A DNA stretch of 9,953 nt from Patescibacteria group bacterium. GTDB taxonomy: Bacteria > Patescibacteriota > Patescibacteriia > UBA9934. Positions 1-5,788 of the stretch are shown here, piece after piece; positions within the stretch are counted from its first letter, which is position 1; each line of letters opens with the position of its first letter. A program made the translations under genes and the position numbers. The notes beneath the pieces are model-generated. The model saw nothing but the letters and a program-made list of their open reading frames with translations. It was not told the DNA's origin and did not search any database. The stretch lies in assembly GCA_030916555.1 (NCBI GenBank), contig JAUPWK010000084.1:1-9953 (forward strand), read 5' to 3'.

Positions 1-274
1 CAATCAACGGTCCTGGAGCTTCACCAATTGCTCGGTGCACCGTCACAAAACCCTCCTGCTTTACTTCAGCTGCCACCAGAACCGAAGTAGCATCAGCCAC
101 CACCTCGCCAAGCGTAACCGTGCTTCCCGTTACCTCTATCGGTGCGTAAACACGTACCTCAGTCTTTGGCGCAAAGGCGATAAATACACCAATCCCAACA
201 AGCAGCACGGTCACAATTGCCACCCCAAGCCAATCTCCTTTTTGTAACCCTAAACGCGCAATAAATTTATCCAT
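1..274 (-). CDS. Membrane-anchored protein with DUF7282-like extracellular domain (3' end cut off)
   Basis: The 91 visible codons start at ATG 274 and run off the left edge. Residues 1-15 are polar and basic (MDKFIARLGLQKGDW), residues about 16-35 form one hydrophobic segment, and the rest looks like an exported beta-rich domain. The stretch GFVTVHRAIGEAPGPLI resembles the 'GfVvvH...G..iG' core of the DUF7282 family of secreted or anchored archaeal and CPR proteins; that match is from memory and moderate. The likely topology is a single anchor with the domain outside; function is unknown. The start overlaps the end of the preceding gene by 25 bases, suggesting translational coupling. An alternative start is GTG at 223, which lies 11 bases after AAGGAG (235-240), the only clear Shine-Dalgarno-like string near a start here; it would keep the membrane segment. 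I prefer the ATG because the N-terminal residues look like a normal cytoplasmic lead-in. Confidence 0.72.
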   Translation of the reverse strand, partial: MDKFIARLGLQKGDWLGVAIVTVLLVGIGVFIAFAPKTEVRVYAPIEVTGSTVTLGEVVADATSVLVAAEVKQEGFVTVHRAIGEAPGPLI

Positions 275-444
275 ACAAGGTCTTGAGCATCAATCGCCCC
301 GTAATCAACAAACGCATCTGCCGTACCCACCCGAACCTCATACCCACCGTCGTAATGATTCTGGGAGATGTACACAACATCATCAAAACCAGCCTGCCGA
401 ATCACTTCACGAATCCAAGCCTCATCTTTGTCTTTCTCGCGCAT
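250..444 (-). CDS. Small hypothetical protein (64 aa) following map
   Basis: A 64-residue protein that I do not recognise. It begins with a very charged stretch (MREKDKDEAW), continues with a probable helix (IREVIRQAGF), then a beta-like DDVVYISQNH and a glycine/tyrosine turn (YDGGYEVRVG), and ends in a hydrophobic LVWINLLRV. It has no signal peptide, membrane segment, cysteine pair or known catalytic motif, so it is probably a small cytoplasmic alpha/beta protein. The ATG at 444 is only 2 bases after the map stop codon, and its own end overlaps the next gene's start by 25 bases. This spacing is the best evidence that it is a real, co-translated gene and not a chance reading frame. Bacterial map genes are often followed by infA or rpmJ; this is neither. 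Confidence 0.7.
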   Translation of the reverse strand: MREKDKDEAWIREVIRQAGFDDVVYISQNHYDGGYEVRVGTADAFVDYGAIDAQDLVWINLLRV

Positions 445-446
445 AA

Positions 447-1229
447 CTAAATACCCACGTCAGGCAAAGGTGTAAGAATCTCTGGACCCTCAGGCAGTAA
501 AGCAATAGTCACCTCAAAATGGGCGGCCCAGCTCCCGTCTAAAGTAACTATAGTCCAACCATCCTCCCCCGTCCCCACTTCATCCCCACCCAAGGTGAGC
601 ATTGGCTCAATTGCTAAACACATGCCGGGTTTCAGCTCAACGCTTGGAAAGCGCTTGCTCACATAGTTAGGCACATTCGGACCTTCGTGGACCGCATGAC
701 CCACCCCATGGCCCACCAAAGACTTCACAATGCCATAGCGACGCTGATCAACAGCTCCCTCAATAGCCCGGCTAATATCTTTAACGCTCTTTCCAACAAT
801 CGCCTGTTCCACTCCCGCCATCATGGCGTCCCGAGTTGCAAGCATCAACATTTTATACTCATCTTTGATCTTCCCAACAGGGACCGTTACCGCCATGTCA
901 GTACACAAGTCTTTGTACCAGCAACCAATATCAAGTCCAACAATATCGCCTTCTTCAAGGACAACGGTTCGATTCCCTAGCCCATGTACCACTTCTTCAT
1001 TCCGTGAAATACAGGTCGTAGTTGGAAACGGCGTACTCCCCCCAGATGTATAACCCTTAAACGAGGGCCGACCTCCAGCATCCTCAATAACCTTAGTAAC
1101 GATACCATCAAGTTCCTTCATGGTAACTCCCGGCTTCACAGCATCTACCGCAGCCTGAAGCGCCCGCGCCAAAATCGCCCCGCCCTCACGCATCGCCTGA
1201 ATTTCCTCTTGATTCTTTATAAGTGCCAT
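447..1229 (-). CDS. map: Methionine aminopeptidase, type I
   Basis: A 260-residue cytosolic metalloprotease that removes the initiator methionine from new proteins when the second residue is small. All five metal ligands of the pita-bread fold can be placed: D100 (GLDIG), D111 (CTDMA), H174 (VGHGVG), E208 (AIEPM) and E239 (AHFEV). The two catalytic histidines correspond to H82 (VVHG) and H181 (AVHEGP). Length is typical of type Ia, with no N-terminal zinc finger. The residue after the last ligand is V240, where many bacterial enzymes have H (FEHT); it is not a ligand. ATG 1229 fits the family N-terminus (ALIKNQEEIQAMREGG). It follows adk by 45 bases, a common bacterial order (secY-adk-map), and the next gene starts 2 bases after its TAG stop. 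No Shine-Dalgarno sequence is visible. Confidence 0.97.
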   Translation of the reverse strand: MALIKNQEEIQAMREGGAILARALQAAVDAVKPGVTMKELDGIVTKVIEDAGGRPSFKGYTSGGSTPFPTTTCISRNEEVVHGLGNRTVVLEEGDIVGLDIGCWYKDLCTDMAVTVPVGKIKDEYKMLMLATRDAMMAGVEQAIVGKSVKDISRAIEGAVDQRRYGIVKSLVGHGVGHAVHEGPNVPNYVSKRFPSVELKPGMCLAIEPMLTLGGDEVGTGEDGWTIVTLDGSWAAHFEVTIALLPEGPEILTPLPDVGI

Positions 1230-1238
1230 ATTGCCATC

Positions 1239-1268
1239 AAGAGTAAACAGAAAGGTGAAAAGAGTAAA
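1239..1268. repeat. Pair of 9-base direct repeats in the adk-map gap
   Basis: The gap between adk and map contains the minus-strand sequence TTTACTCTT twice (plus-strand AAGAGTAAA at 1239-1247 and 1260-1268). The copies are 21 bases apart, about two helical turns. No convincing -10/-35 promoter pair is visible beside them. A protein-binding site for separate control of map is possible, but so is chance in an AT-rich spacer. Confidence 0.4.
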
Positions 1269-1274
1269 GTCGGT

Positions 1275-1838
1275 CTAACCCACATTCTCAATCCCAAATA
1301 CCACATTAATTCGCTCCGCGACCTCGTCAATTGTCCCGACACCATTAACCACCCGCACCAACCCACGATCTTCGTAATGGCGAATCATGGGGCGCGTATC
1401 ATTTTCGTAAATCTCCAAGCGGCGCTGAATGATCTCCGGCGTATCGTCATTTCTATGCTCAAGCGCCGCACGCTTCATAAGCCGCGGTAATGACTCCTCG
1501 GGCGGTACATCAATCACCAAAACCATGGTGGGTGTCGCGTATTTTTCAAAGGCTAAAAATTGCTCTTCATTTCTTGGAAAACCATCGAGAATATAACCTC
1601 TTTGCGTATCTGGAAGCTGTAAGCGAGCATCAAGTACCTTTATTGCAATATGATCCGGAACCAACTGTCCAGCCGCTTGAATTGCCCGAATCTCATCCGC
1701 CAGCTCACCCGTACCCTTAGCGGTTTCACGCAACAGTTGTCCCATGGAAAGCTGCGGGATGCCAAGCTTCTTTGCTAAGAGCGCGGCCTGCGTTCCCTTA
1801 CCACAGCCCTGAGGTCCCAAGATCAAAATCTTATGCAT
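1275..1838 (-). CDS. adk: Adenylate kinase (short-LID form)
   Basis: A 187-residue cytosolic enzyme catalysing ATP + AMP = 2 ADP. The P-loop GPQGCGKGT is at residues 8-16. AMP-site and catalytic arginines align at R37, R89 (LDGFPRN, 84-90), R119, R123, R129 and R140. The LID is the short form: only a few residues lie between R123 and R129 and there is no four-cysteine zinc knuckle. Two family positions differ: the usual S-T-G-D motif of the AMP-binding region reads S31-M-G-Q34, so the conserved Thr and Asp are changed. The rest is intact, so I call it functional, though another nucleoside monophosphate preference is conceivable. ATG 1838 is required for the first beta strand (MHKILILG). The start lies 12 bases after a strong palindrome, in a T-rich leader without a Shine-Dalgarno sequence. 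The stop is TAG. Confidence 0.95.
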   Translation of the reverse strand: MHKILILGPQGCGKGTQAALLAKKLGIPQLSMGQLLRETAKGTGELADEIRAIQAAGQLVPDHIAIKVLDARLQLPDTQRGYILDGFPRNEEQFLAFEKYATPTMVLVIDVPPEESLPRLMKRAALEHRNDDTPEIIQRRLEIYENDTRPMIRHYEDRGLVRVVNGVGTIDEVAERINVVFGIENVG

Positions 1839-1842
1839 AAGA
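1829..1842. promoter_or_regulatory. 14-base perfect palindrome around the adk start codon
   Basis: TCTTATGCATAAGA equals its own reverse complement, and the adk start codon (1836-1838) lies inside it. In mRNA it could form a small hairpin or a dimer site over the start codon. It immediately follows the larger palindrome at 1851-1880. A regulatory role is inference; a palindrome this short and AT-rich may be accidental. Confidence 0.3.
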
Positions 1843-1880
1843 AAAACGAAGATGAGCTAAACCCTAGGGTTTAGCTCATC
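1839..1880 (-). terminator. Rho-independent terminator or attenuator between secY and adk
   Basis: Positions 1851-1880 form a perfect 30-base inverted repeat with arms GATGAGCTAAACCCT and AGGGTTTAGCTCATC. It can fold into a 13-base-pair stem with a CTAG loop. On the minus strand it is followed at once by the T-rich run TTCGTTTTTCTT (1850-1839), the layout of an intrinsic terminator for transcripts leaving secY, whose stop codon is 34 bases upstream. The T-run is interrupted (by C, G and C), so termination may be partial. Because adk starts directly after the T-run and I see no clear promoter between secY and adk, read-through must supply adk unless a cryptic promoter exists. On the plus strand it is followed by TGTTTGTTTA, a weaker tail, and no plus-strand gene needs it. 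Confidence 0.8.
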
Positions 1881-1914
1881 TGTTTGTTTATTGAGAGTTT
1901 CTATCACAACCGCT

Positions 1915-3165
1915 TTAGACATCGTAGGAGCGCATCGTGAGCTGTGCTTCAGTTTGCTTCACCATGTCGATGATAACTGAAACCACAATGATCACGGAAG
2001 AACCACCCACCAGGAGATTAGGGTTACCGGTGACCTCCTTCATCACGACAGGCAACACCGCAATCGTACCAAGGAATACCGCACCCGCCAAGAGAATACG
2101 GTTAACTACCCACTGTAGGTAATTAGCTGTTGGCGTACCTGGACGTACCCCAGGAATAAAGCCTCCTTGCTTCTGCAAGTTTTCTGCCACCTTCTCAGGC
2201 TGGAACACAATTGAAGCGTAGAAGAACGTGAACATGACCACGAGACAGAAATACACAATTGCGTAAAACCAGCTTGCGGTAAAAGCAGTCACGACCCAGG
2301 TCGCCACATCGCGAACCACTTGTGTTCTTGCATCAACAAAGAACTGACCGATAAGTGGTGGCAAAGTGATCAAGGACAAGGAGAAGAGAATCGGGATCAT
2401 GCCACCCATGTTAACGCGAAGCGGCAAGCTTGAAATCACCTTCGTTCCACCGTTCGTACCACCGCGAGCATATTGGACCGGCAAATTGCGCTGACCCTCG
2501 CTCACGAATACAACCGCGATCACCGTCACCGCCATGAGCACGACGAACACGATAATATCCATCATCTGAGCACGGGTATATGTCGCCAATGTCTGAGCGA
2601 TGAAGCTAGGAAATGCAGCGATGATACCAGCAAAAATCATGATACTCATGCCGTTGCCCATTTTCTTTTCAGAAATAAGCTCCGCCATCCACATGAGGAA
2701 AATCGTTCCCGCCGTCATGGAGACTAAAGCAATCACGAGATCGAATCCGCTGATCACAAGCCCTGTGGACTTATTAATCAATGTGACTAAGGCATAGCCC
2801 TGAAGTAAACAGAGCGGTACCGTAGCAAAACGAGTCAAGCGATTAATCTTCTGTCTTCCCTGCTCCTCTTTCTGCATCTCTTCAATCGAAGGGAAAATCA
2901 TGCCGAGCAACTGAAAGATAATGGAAGCCGTAATATACGGAGCCACACCCAAAGCTACTACCGAGAAGTTCTCCAACGTACCTCCAGAAAAAACGTTCAA
3001 GAGTCCCAAGAACTGATTTCCCGCCAACAACGAAGATAAACTTGAGGCATCAATACCAGGAACAGGAATATGGGCCGTCAAACGGAAGATCGTCACTACA
3101 GCCAAGATAAACAAGAGCCCATTCCGAAGCTCAGGGGTTCGGAAGATACGCAGGAAGAAATTCAT
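1915..3165 (-). CDS. secY: Preprotein translocase subunit SecY
   Basis: The central pore subunit of the SecYEG channel, which moves unfolded proteins across or into the cytoplasmic membrane. From ATG 3165 it has 416 residues. Ten hydrophobic segments can be placed near 15-35, 66-90, 110-131, 141-165, 170-192, 202-222, 252-276, 298-321, 353-375 and 383-402. Family landmarks include AHIPVPGID (31-39) before the plug, GVAPYITASIIFQLL in TM2, GQRNLPVQYA (224-233) in the loop before TM7, SSLPLRVNMGGMIPI (245-259) and the C-terminal KQTEAQLTMRSY. An in-frame TTG at 3177 would add MARP, and GAGG lies 7 bases before it, so that start cannot be excluded; ATG 3165 matches the usual N-terminus (MNFFLRIFRTPELR). 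It lies directly after rplO, as in most spc operons. A strong terminator-like hairpin follows. Confidence 0.97.
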   Translation of the reverse strand: MNFFLRIFRTPELRNGLLFILAVVTIFRLTAHIPVPGIDASSLSSLLAGNQFLGLLNVFSGGTLENFSVVALGVAPYITASIIFQLLGMIFPSIEEMQKEEQGRQKINRLTRFATVPLCLLQGYALVTLINKSTGLVISGFDLVIALVSMTAGTIFLMWMAELISEKKMGNGMSIMIFAGIIAAFPSFIAQTLATYTRAQMMDIIVFVVLMAVTVIAVVFVSEGQRNLPVQYARGGTNGGTKVISSLPLRVNMGGMIPILFSLSLITLPPLIGQFFVDARTQVVRDVATWVVTAFTASWFYAIVYFCLVVMFTFFYASIVFQPEKVAENLQKQGGFIPGVRPGTPTANYLQWVVNRILLAGAVFLGTIAVLPVVMKEVTGNPNLLVGGSSVIIVVSVIIDMVKQTEAQLTMRSYDV

Positions 3166-3179
3166 AGGACGCGCCAATG

Positions 3180-3617
3180 TTAGGCCTCAACCTTGCCTCC
3201 AGCCTTTGCGATCTTTTCAGCCGCGCCAGCAGATACAAGACAATTCTTGACCGTTACCGCTACTGTCAAATCACCCTCGCTCAACACCTTTACCTTTGCA
3301 CCTCCATCCTTAACCATGCCTTTCTTTGCGAGGGTACGTGGAGTGACGACCTCATTGGCGATAAAACGCTTGCTCAAATCACCAACGCTGACGATTTGCA
3401 CCTTCTTTTCAAGCGAATTAAAACCGCGTACCTTTGGCGTAGCCAAAAGCGTGTGGCGCATACCAAGACGCTTCAAACCACCAACACCGGAACGAGAAGT
3501 TTGACCCTTCTGACCACGGCCGGCAGTTGTGCCCTTTGATCCAAGACCACGACCAACGCGCTTCTTATCTTTTGTTGCACCCTTCGCAGGGCGCATAGAG
3601 TGTAATGTAATAGCCAT
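3180..3617 (-). CDS. rplO: 50S ribosomal protein L15
   Basis: A 145-residue large-subunit protein, late-assembling and in contact with 23S rRNA domain II. The diagnostic glycine- and arginine-rich N-terminus is at residues about 20-44 (KRVGRGLGSKGTTAGRGQKG followed by QTSRSG), and this unstructured arm penetrates the rRNA. The globular domain follows, with GLKRLGMRHTLLATPKVRGF and the closing AGAAEKIAKAGGKVE. Length is normal. ATG 3617 gives the expected MAITLHSMRPAKGA. Its start is only 9 bases (TCTCTATAT) after the rpsE stop, leaving no room for rpmD (L30), which sits between S5 and L15 in most bacteria. Confidence 0.97.
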   Translation of the reverse strand: MAITLHSMRPAKGATKDKKRVGRGLGSKGTTAGRGQKGQTSRSGVGGLKRLGMRHTLLATPKVRGFNSLEKKVQIVSVGDLSKRFIANEVVTPRTLAKKGMVKDGGAKVKVLSEGDLTVAVTVKNCLVSAGAAEKIAKAGGKVEA

Positions 3618-3626
3618 ATATAGAGA

Positions 3627-4271
3627 TTAGGCGGAAGCCTTCTTACTCTTCTTGGCTTCGAGCATAGCTTCGGTTGGCATACGCAAAGCGCGCAGTGCCA
3701 AGAAGGTAGCTTTAGCATTGTTGATTTTGTTTTTTGAACCCATGATCTTTGACACAGCGTTTGGAACACCGGCCAATTCAAGAACGACACGCGTTGGACC
3801 ACCGCTCTTCAATCCAGTACCTTGTGGGGCTGGCTTCAAAAGCACGGAGGCTGCCGCAAACTTACGGAAAATTTCGTGTGGGATGGTTTCATTCACGAAA
3901 GGAACTTTAACCATGTTCTTTTTAGCTTGACGGAAGGCCTTTTCGATAGCCATTGATACGTCACCGCCCTTAGCGACACCAAAGCCAACACGGCCACGGC
4001 GGTCACCAATCACAAGGCTAGCGCGGAAACGCATGCGCTTACCACCTTTTGTCACACGAGTAACGCGAGCGAGCTCAAGAATTTTTTGCTCGAATTCGCG
4101 AGGCTCGCGAGCAGCACCGCCACGGCCACCGCCACCTCGGCGATCACCACCACGATTACCACCCTGCTGGCCACCCGTGCCCGGACCGCGGCCACGACCG
4201 CGATTCTGTCGTCCATCAGCTGGCTTAGCTGCTCCGGCTGCTGGGATAGAGTTTTTTACTACTTCGTTCAT
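3627..4271 (-). CDS. rpsE: 30S ribosomal protein S5 with RGG-rich N-terminal extension
   Basis: S5 sits on the back of the small subunit, near the decoding centre and the mRNA entry site, and affects fidelity. The conserved part begins near residue 60 (FEQKILELARVTRVTKGGKR), with the double-stranded-RNA-binding-like domain (VIGDRRGRVGFGVAKGGDVS, about 87-106) and the C-terminal domain (GTGLKSGGPTRVVLELAGV and so on). Total length is 214 residues against about 165 in E. coli. The excess is an N-terminal extension: an Ala/Pro part (8-18), then residues 20-52 with 17 glycines and 8 arginines (RGRGRG, NRGGD, RRGGGGRGG). This looks like a disordered RGG/RG RNA-binding tail. No internal ATG would exclude the extension while keeping the core, and ATG 4271 is 6 bases after the rplR stop, so the extension is probably translated. 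Confidence 0.97.
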   Translation of the reverse strand: MNEVVKNSIPAAGAAKPADGRQNRGRGRGPGTGGQQGGNRGGDRRGGGGRGGAAREPREFEQKILELARVTRVTKGGKRMRFRASLVIGDRRGRVGFGVAKGGDVSMAIEKAFRQAKKNMVKVPFVNETIPHEIFRKFAAASVLLKPAPQGTGLKSGGPTRVVLELAGVPNAVSKIMGSKNKINNAKATFLALRALRMPTEAMLEAKKSKKASA

Positions 4272-4277
4272 ATAGGC

Positions 4278-4637
4278 TTAGAAAACAAGTCCAGCTTCAC
4301 GGGCGGCTTCAGCAAGCGCCTTTACACGACCGTGGAAGAGATAGGAACCTCGATCAAACGTGACCGTTTGAATGTTGACCTTTTTCGCGGCAGCAGCCAA
4401 TTCGGCTCCTACCATTGCGGCGCGCTCAAGCGGCTTCTTCTCGGCCTTAACCTTGAGATCGCTCGCAGCAGCCAACGTGCGGCCGGTCGTATCGTCAATC
4501 AGCTGAGCTGAAATATGACGATCCGAACGGAACACAGACAGGCGAGGGCGCTCTGGAGTTCCCTGAACGCGAGCACGTACGCGGGCAGCGCGGCGCGCGG
4601 CGCGGGCACGTTTTGCAAGAATTTCTTTGCGGTTCAT
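4278..4637 (-). CDS. rplR: 50S ribosomal protein L18
   Basis: A 119-residue protein that binds 5S rRNA with L5 in the central protuberance of the large subunit. Recognisable parts are the basic N-terminal arm (NRKEILAKRARAARRAARVR), the strand RPRLSVFRSDRHISAQLIDD and the highly conserved end FDRGSYLFHGRVKALAEAAR followed by EAGLVF. Length is close to the usual 117-120. The N-terminal arm is unusually rich in Arg and Ala. ATG 4637 follows the rplF stop by 8 bases (TCTCTGAT); rpsE starts 6 bases after its own TAA. Confidence 0.97.
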   Translation of the reverse strand: MNRKEILAKRARAARRAARVRARVQGTPERPRLSVFRSDRHISAQLIDDTTGRTLAAASDLKVKAEKKPLERAAMVGAELAAAAKKVNIQTVTFDRGSYLFHGRVKALAEAAREAGLVF

Positions 4638-4645
4638 ATCAGAGA

Positions 4646-5197
4646 TTATTCGCTCTTAGCGGCCTTACCTGCCTTGCGGCGGATGACTTCATCGGTGTAC
4701 TTGAAGCCCTTACCCTTGTAAGGTTCCGGCTTCTTGAGGGACCGAATTTCTGAAGCTACACGACCCACCAACTCAGCGTCGGTAGACGTCAGCGTCAAAA
4801 CGTTGTTGTCAATTTTAGCTTCTAAGTTATCCGGCAAATCGTAACGGACCTCGTGTGAAAAACCAAGTGAACACACCAACACCTTACCCTGAACATTCAT
4901 GCGGAAACCAACGCCGTTCAATTCAAGTGTCTTTGTGTAACCCTCAGTCACACCCTTCACTTTTTGAGCAAACAATGCACGCATCGTTCCCCAAACAGCA
5001 CGATCCTCAGATTCTGGATCATCAACAGTAACATCAACGCGGGTCTTGCCCTCATCTTCAGTCACAGCCACATGAGCGTGCGGATGCATCTTCAACGTAA
5101 GCTCTCCTTTAGAGCCCTTAATCACAACGTTGTCGTTGCCAACCGTGGCAGTGACGCCAGCTGGGAGGAAGATAGGTTTTTTACCAATGCGGGACAT
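4646..5197 (-). CDS. rplF: 50S ribosomal protein L6
   Basis: A 183-residue large-subunit protein near the sarcin-ricin loop and factor-binding site, made of two similar domains. ATG 5197 gives the standard N-terminus MSRIGKKPIFLPAGV; a longer reading from TTG 5218 would overlap rpsH and is not supported. Landmarks are RAVWGTMRALF (66-76), GVTEGYTKTLELNGVGFR (82-99), LGFSHEV (111-117) and the C-terminal PEPYKGKGFKYTDEVIRRKA followed by GK. The loop TEDEGKTRVDVTVDDPESED (46-65) is slightly longer and more acidic than usual. It starts 5 bases after the rpsH stop. Confidence 0.97.
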   Translation of the reverse strand: MSRIGKKPIFLPAGVTATVGNDNVVIKGSKGELTLKMHPHAHVAVTEDEGKTRVDVTVDDPESEDRAVWGTMRALFAQKVKGVTEGYTKTLELNGVGFRMNVQGKVLVCSLGFSHEVRYDLPDNLEAKIDNNVLTLTSTDAELVGRVASEIRSLKKPEPYKGKGFKYTDEVIRRKAGKAAKSE

Positions 5198-5202
5198 ATG
5201 CG

Positions 5203-5595
5203 TTAGTAGACTTCGCAAATAAGCTCACCACCCAAACGGCGCTTGCGAGCCTCTGAGCTGGTCATAAGACCATTTGGTGTCGAGAGAATTGCAAGACCAA
5301 ATCCTGAACGGACCGCCTTCAACTCTTCAGCCTTTACGTAAACTCGGAGTCCAGGCTTACTGACACGCTTCACAGCTGAGATGCGCGGACCATGCTCGTC
5401 ATACGCAAGCTCAACGCGGAGCATAGGATGAGCACCTTCGGTATAGCTCTCAACATTCGCTAAGTAGCCCTCGCCTTGCAAAAGCTTGGCAATGGCAAAC
5501 TTCATTTTTGACATCGGCATGCTGACGGTCTTAGCGTGCACGGTAGCACCGTTACGCAGACGTGTGAGCATGTCGGAAATTGGATCTGTCATCAT
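5203..5595 (-). CDS. rpsH: 30S ribosomal protein S8
   Basis: A 130-residue primary binder of the central domain of 16S rRNA; in E. coli S8 also represses the spc operon by binding its mRNA. The N-terminus TDPISDMLTRLRNG and the C-terminal LSTPNGLMTSSEARKRRLGG followed by ELICEVY are diagnostic. Two adjacent ATGs, at 5595 and 5592, could start it; I list the outer one, 4 bases (TCCT) after the rpsN stop. The longer upstream reading in this frame runs through rpsN and is not S8 sequence. I did not find an S8-binding-site-like hairpin by eye. Confidence 0.96.
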   Translation of the reverse strand: MMTDPISDMLTRLRNGATVHAKTVSMPMSKMKFAIAKLLQGEGYLANVESYTEGAHPMLRVELAYDEHGPRISAVKRVSKPGLRVYVKAEELKAVRSGFGLAILSTPNGLMTSSEARKRRLGGELICEVY

Positions 5596-5599
5596 AGGA

Positions 5600-5785
5600 T
5601 TACCAGCTTGCTTTTCGAATACCTGGGAGCTCACCAACGTTAGCGAGTTCACGGAAGCAGATACGGCACAGACCAAAGGCGCGCATAAAGAAACGTTTAC
5701 GTCCACAGCGCCAGCAGCGATGTACGCGACGGGTCATGAACTTTGGTGTCTTTGCGGACTTGGCGATTTGATTCGTTGTTGCCAT
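5600..5785 (-). CDS. rpsN: 30S ribosomal protein S14, zinc-binding type (type Z)
   Basis: A 61-residue protein of the small-subunit head, near the A site. It has the four-cysteine zinc ribbon of the short S14 form: C24-W-R-C27 and C40-R-I-C43. The conserved C-terminus FRELANVGELPGIRKASW matches the family. The long zinc-free S14 has about 101 residues, so this is the C+ form. ATG 5785 follows the rplE stop by 3 bases (GCT). The presence of an intact zinc site suggests the cell does not rely only on a zinc-free paralogue, though one could exist elsewhere. Confidence 0.97.
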   Translation of the reverse strand: MATTNQIAKSAKTPKFMTRRVHRCWRCGRKRFFMRAFGLCRICFRELANVGELPGIRKASW

Positions 5786-5788
5786 AGC

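Noticed and set aside
1881..1914. Possible adk promoter (TTGTGA followed by AATAAA-like sequence)
   Set aside because: The spacing between the two boxes is about 13 bases, too short for a usual sigma-70 promoter, and the second box is weak.
3473..3802. 109-codon minus-strand frame across the rpsE/rplO junction
   Set aside because: It overlaps the coding sequence of both genes out of frame, and the translation is not protein-like.
4033..4511. Plus-strand open frames of 80 and 141 codons, Pro/Arg-rich or Thr/Ala-rich
   Set aside because: They are antisense readings of the Gly/Arg-rich S5 extension and of rplR; the composition is explained by the opposite strand.
5198..5218. Seven-residue N-terminal extension of L6 from TTG 5218
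   Set aside because: It overlaps the rpsH end, and MSRIGKKPI at 5197 is the standard L6 start.
5596..5706. 37-codon N-terminal extension of the S8 reading frame
   Set aside because: It overlaps rpsN in another frame, and the conserved S8 N-terminus begins at the ATG pair 5595/5592.
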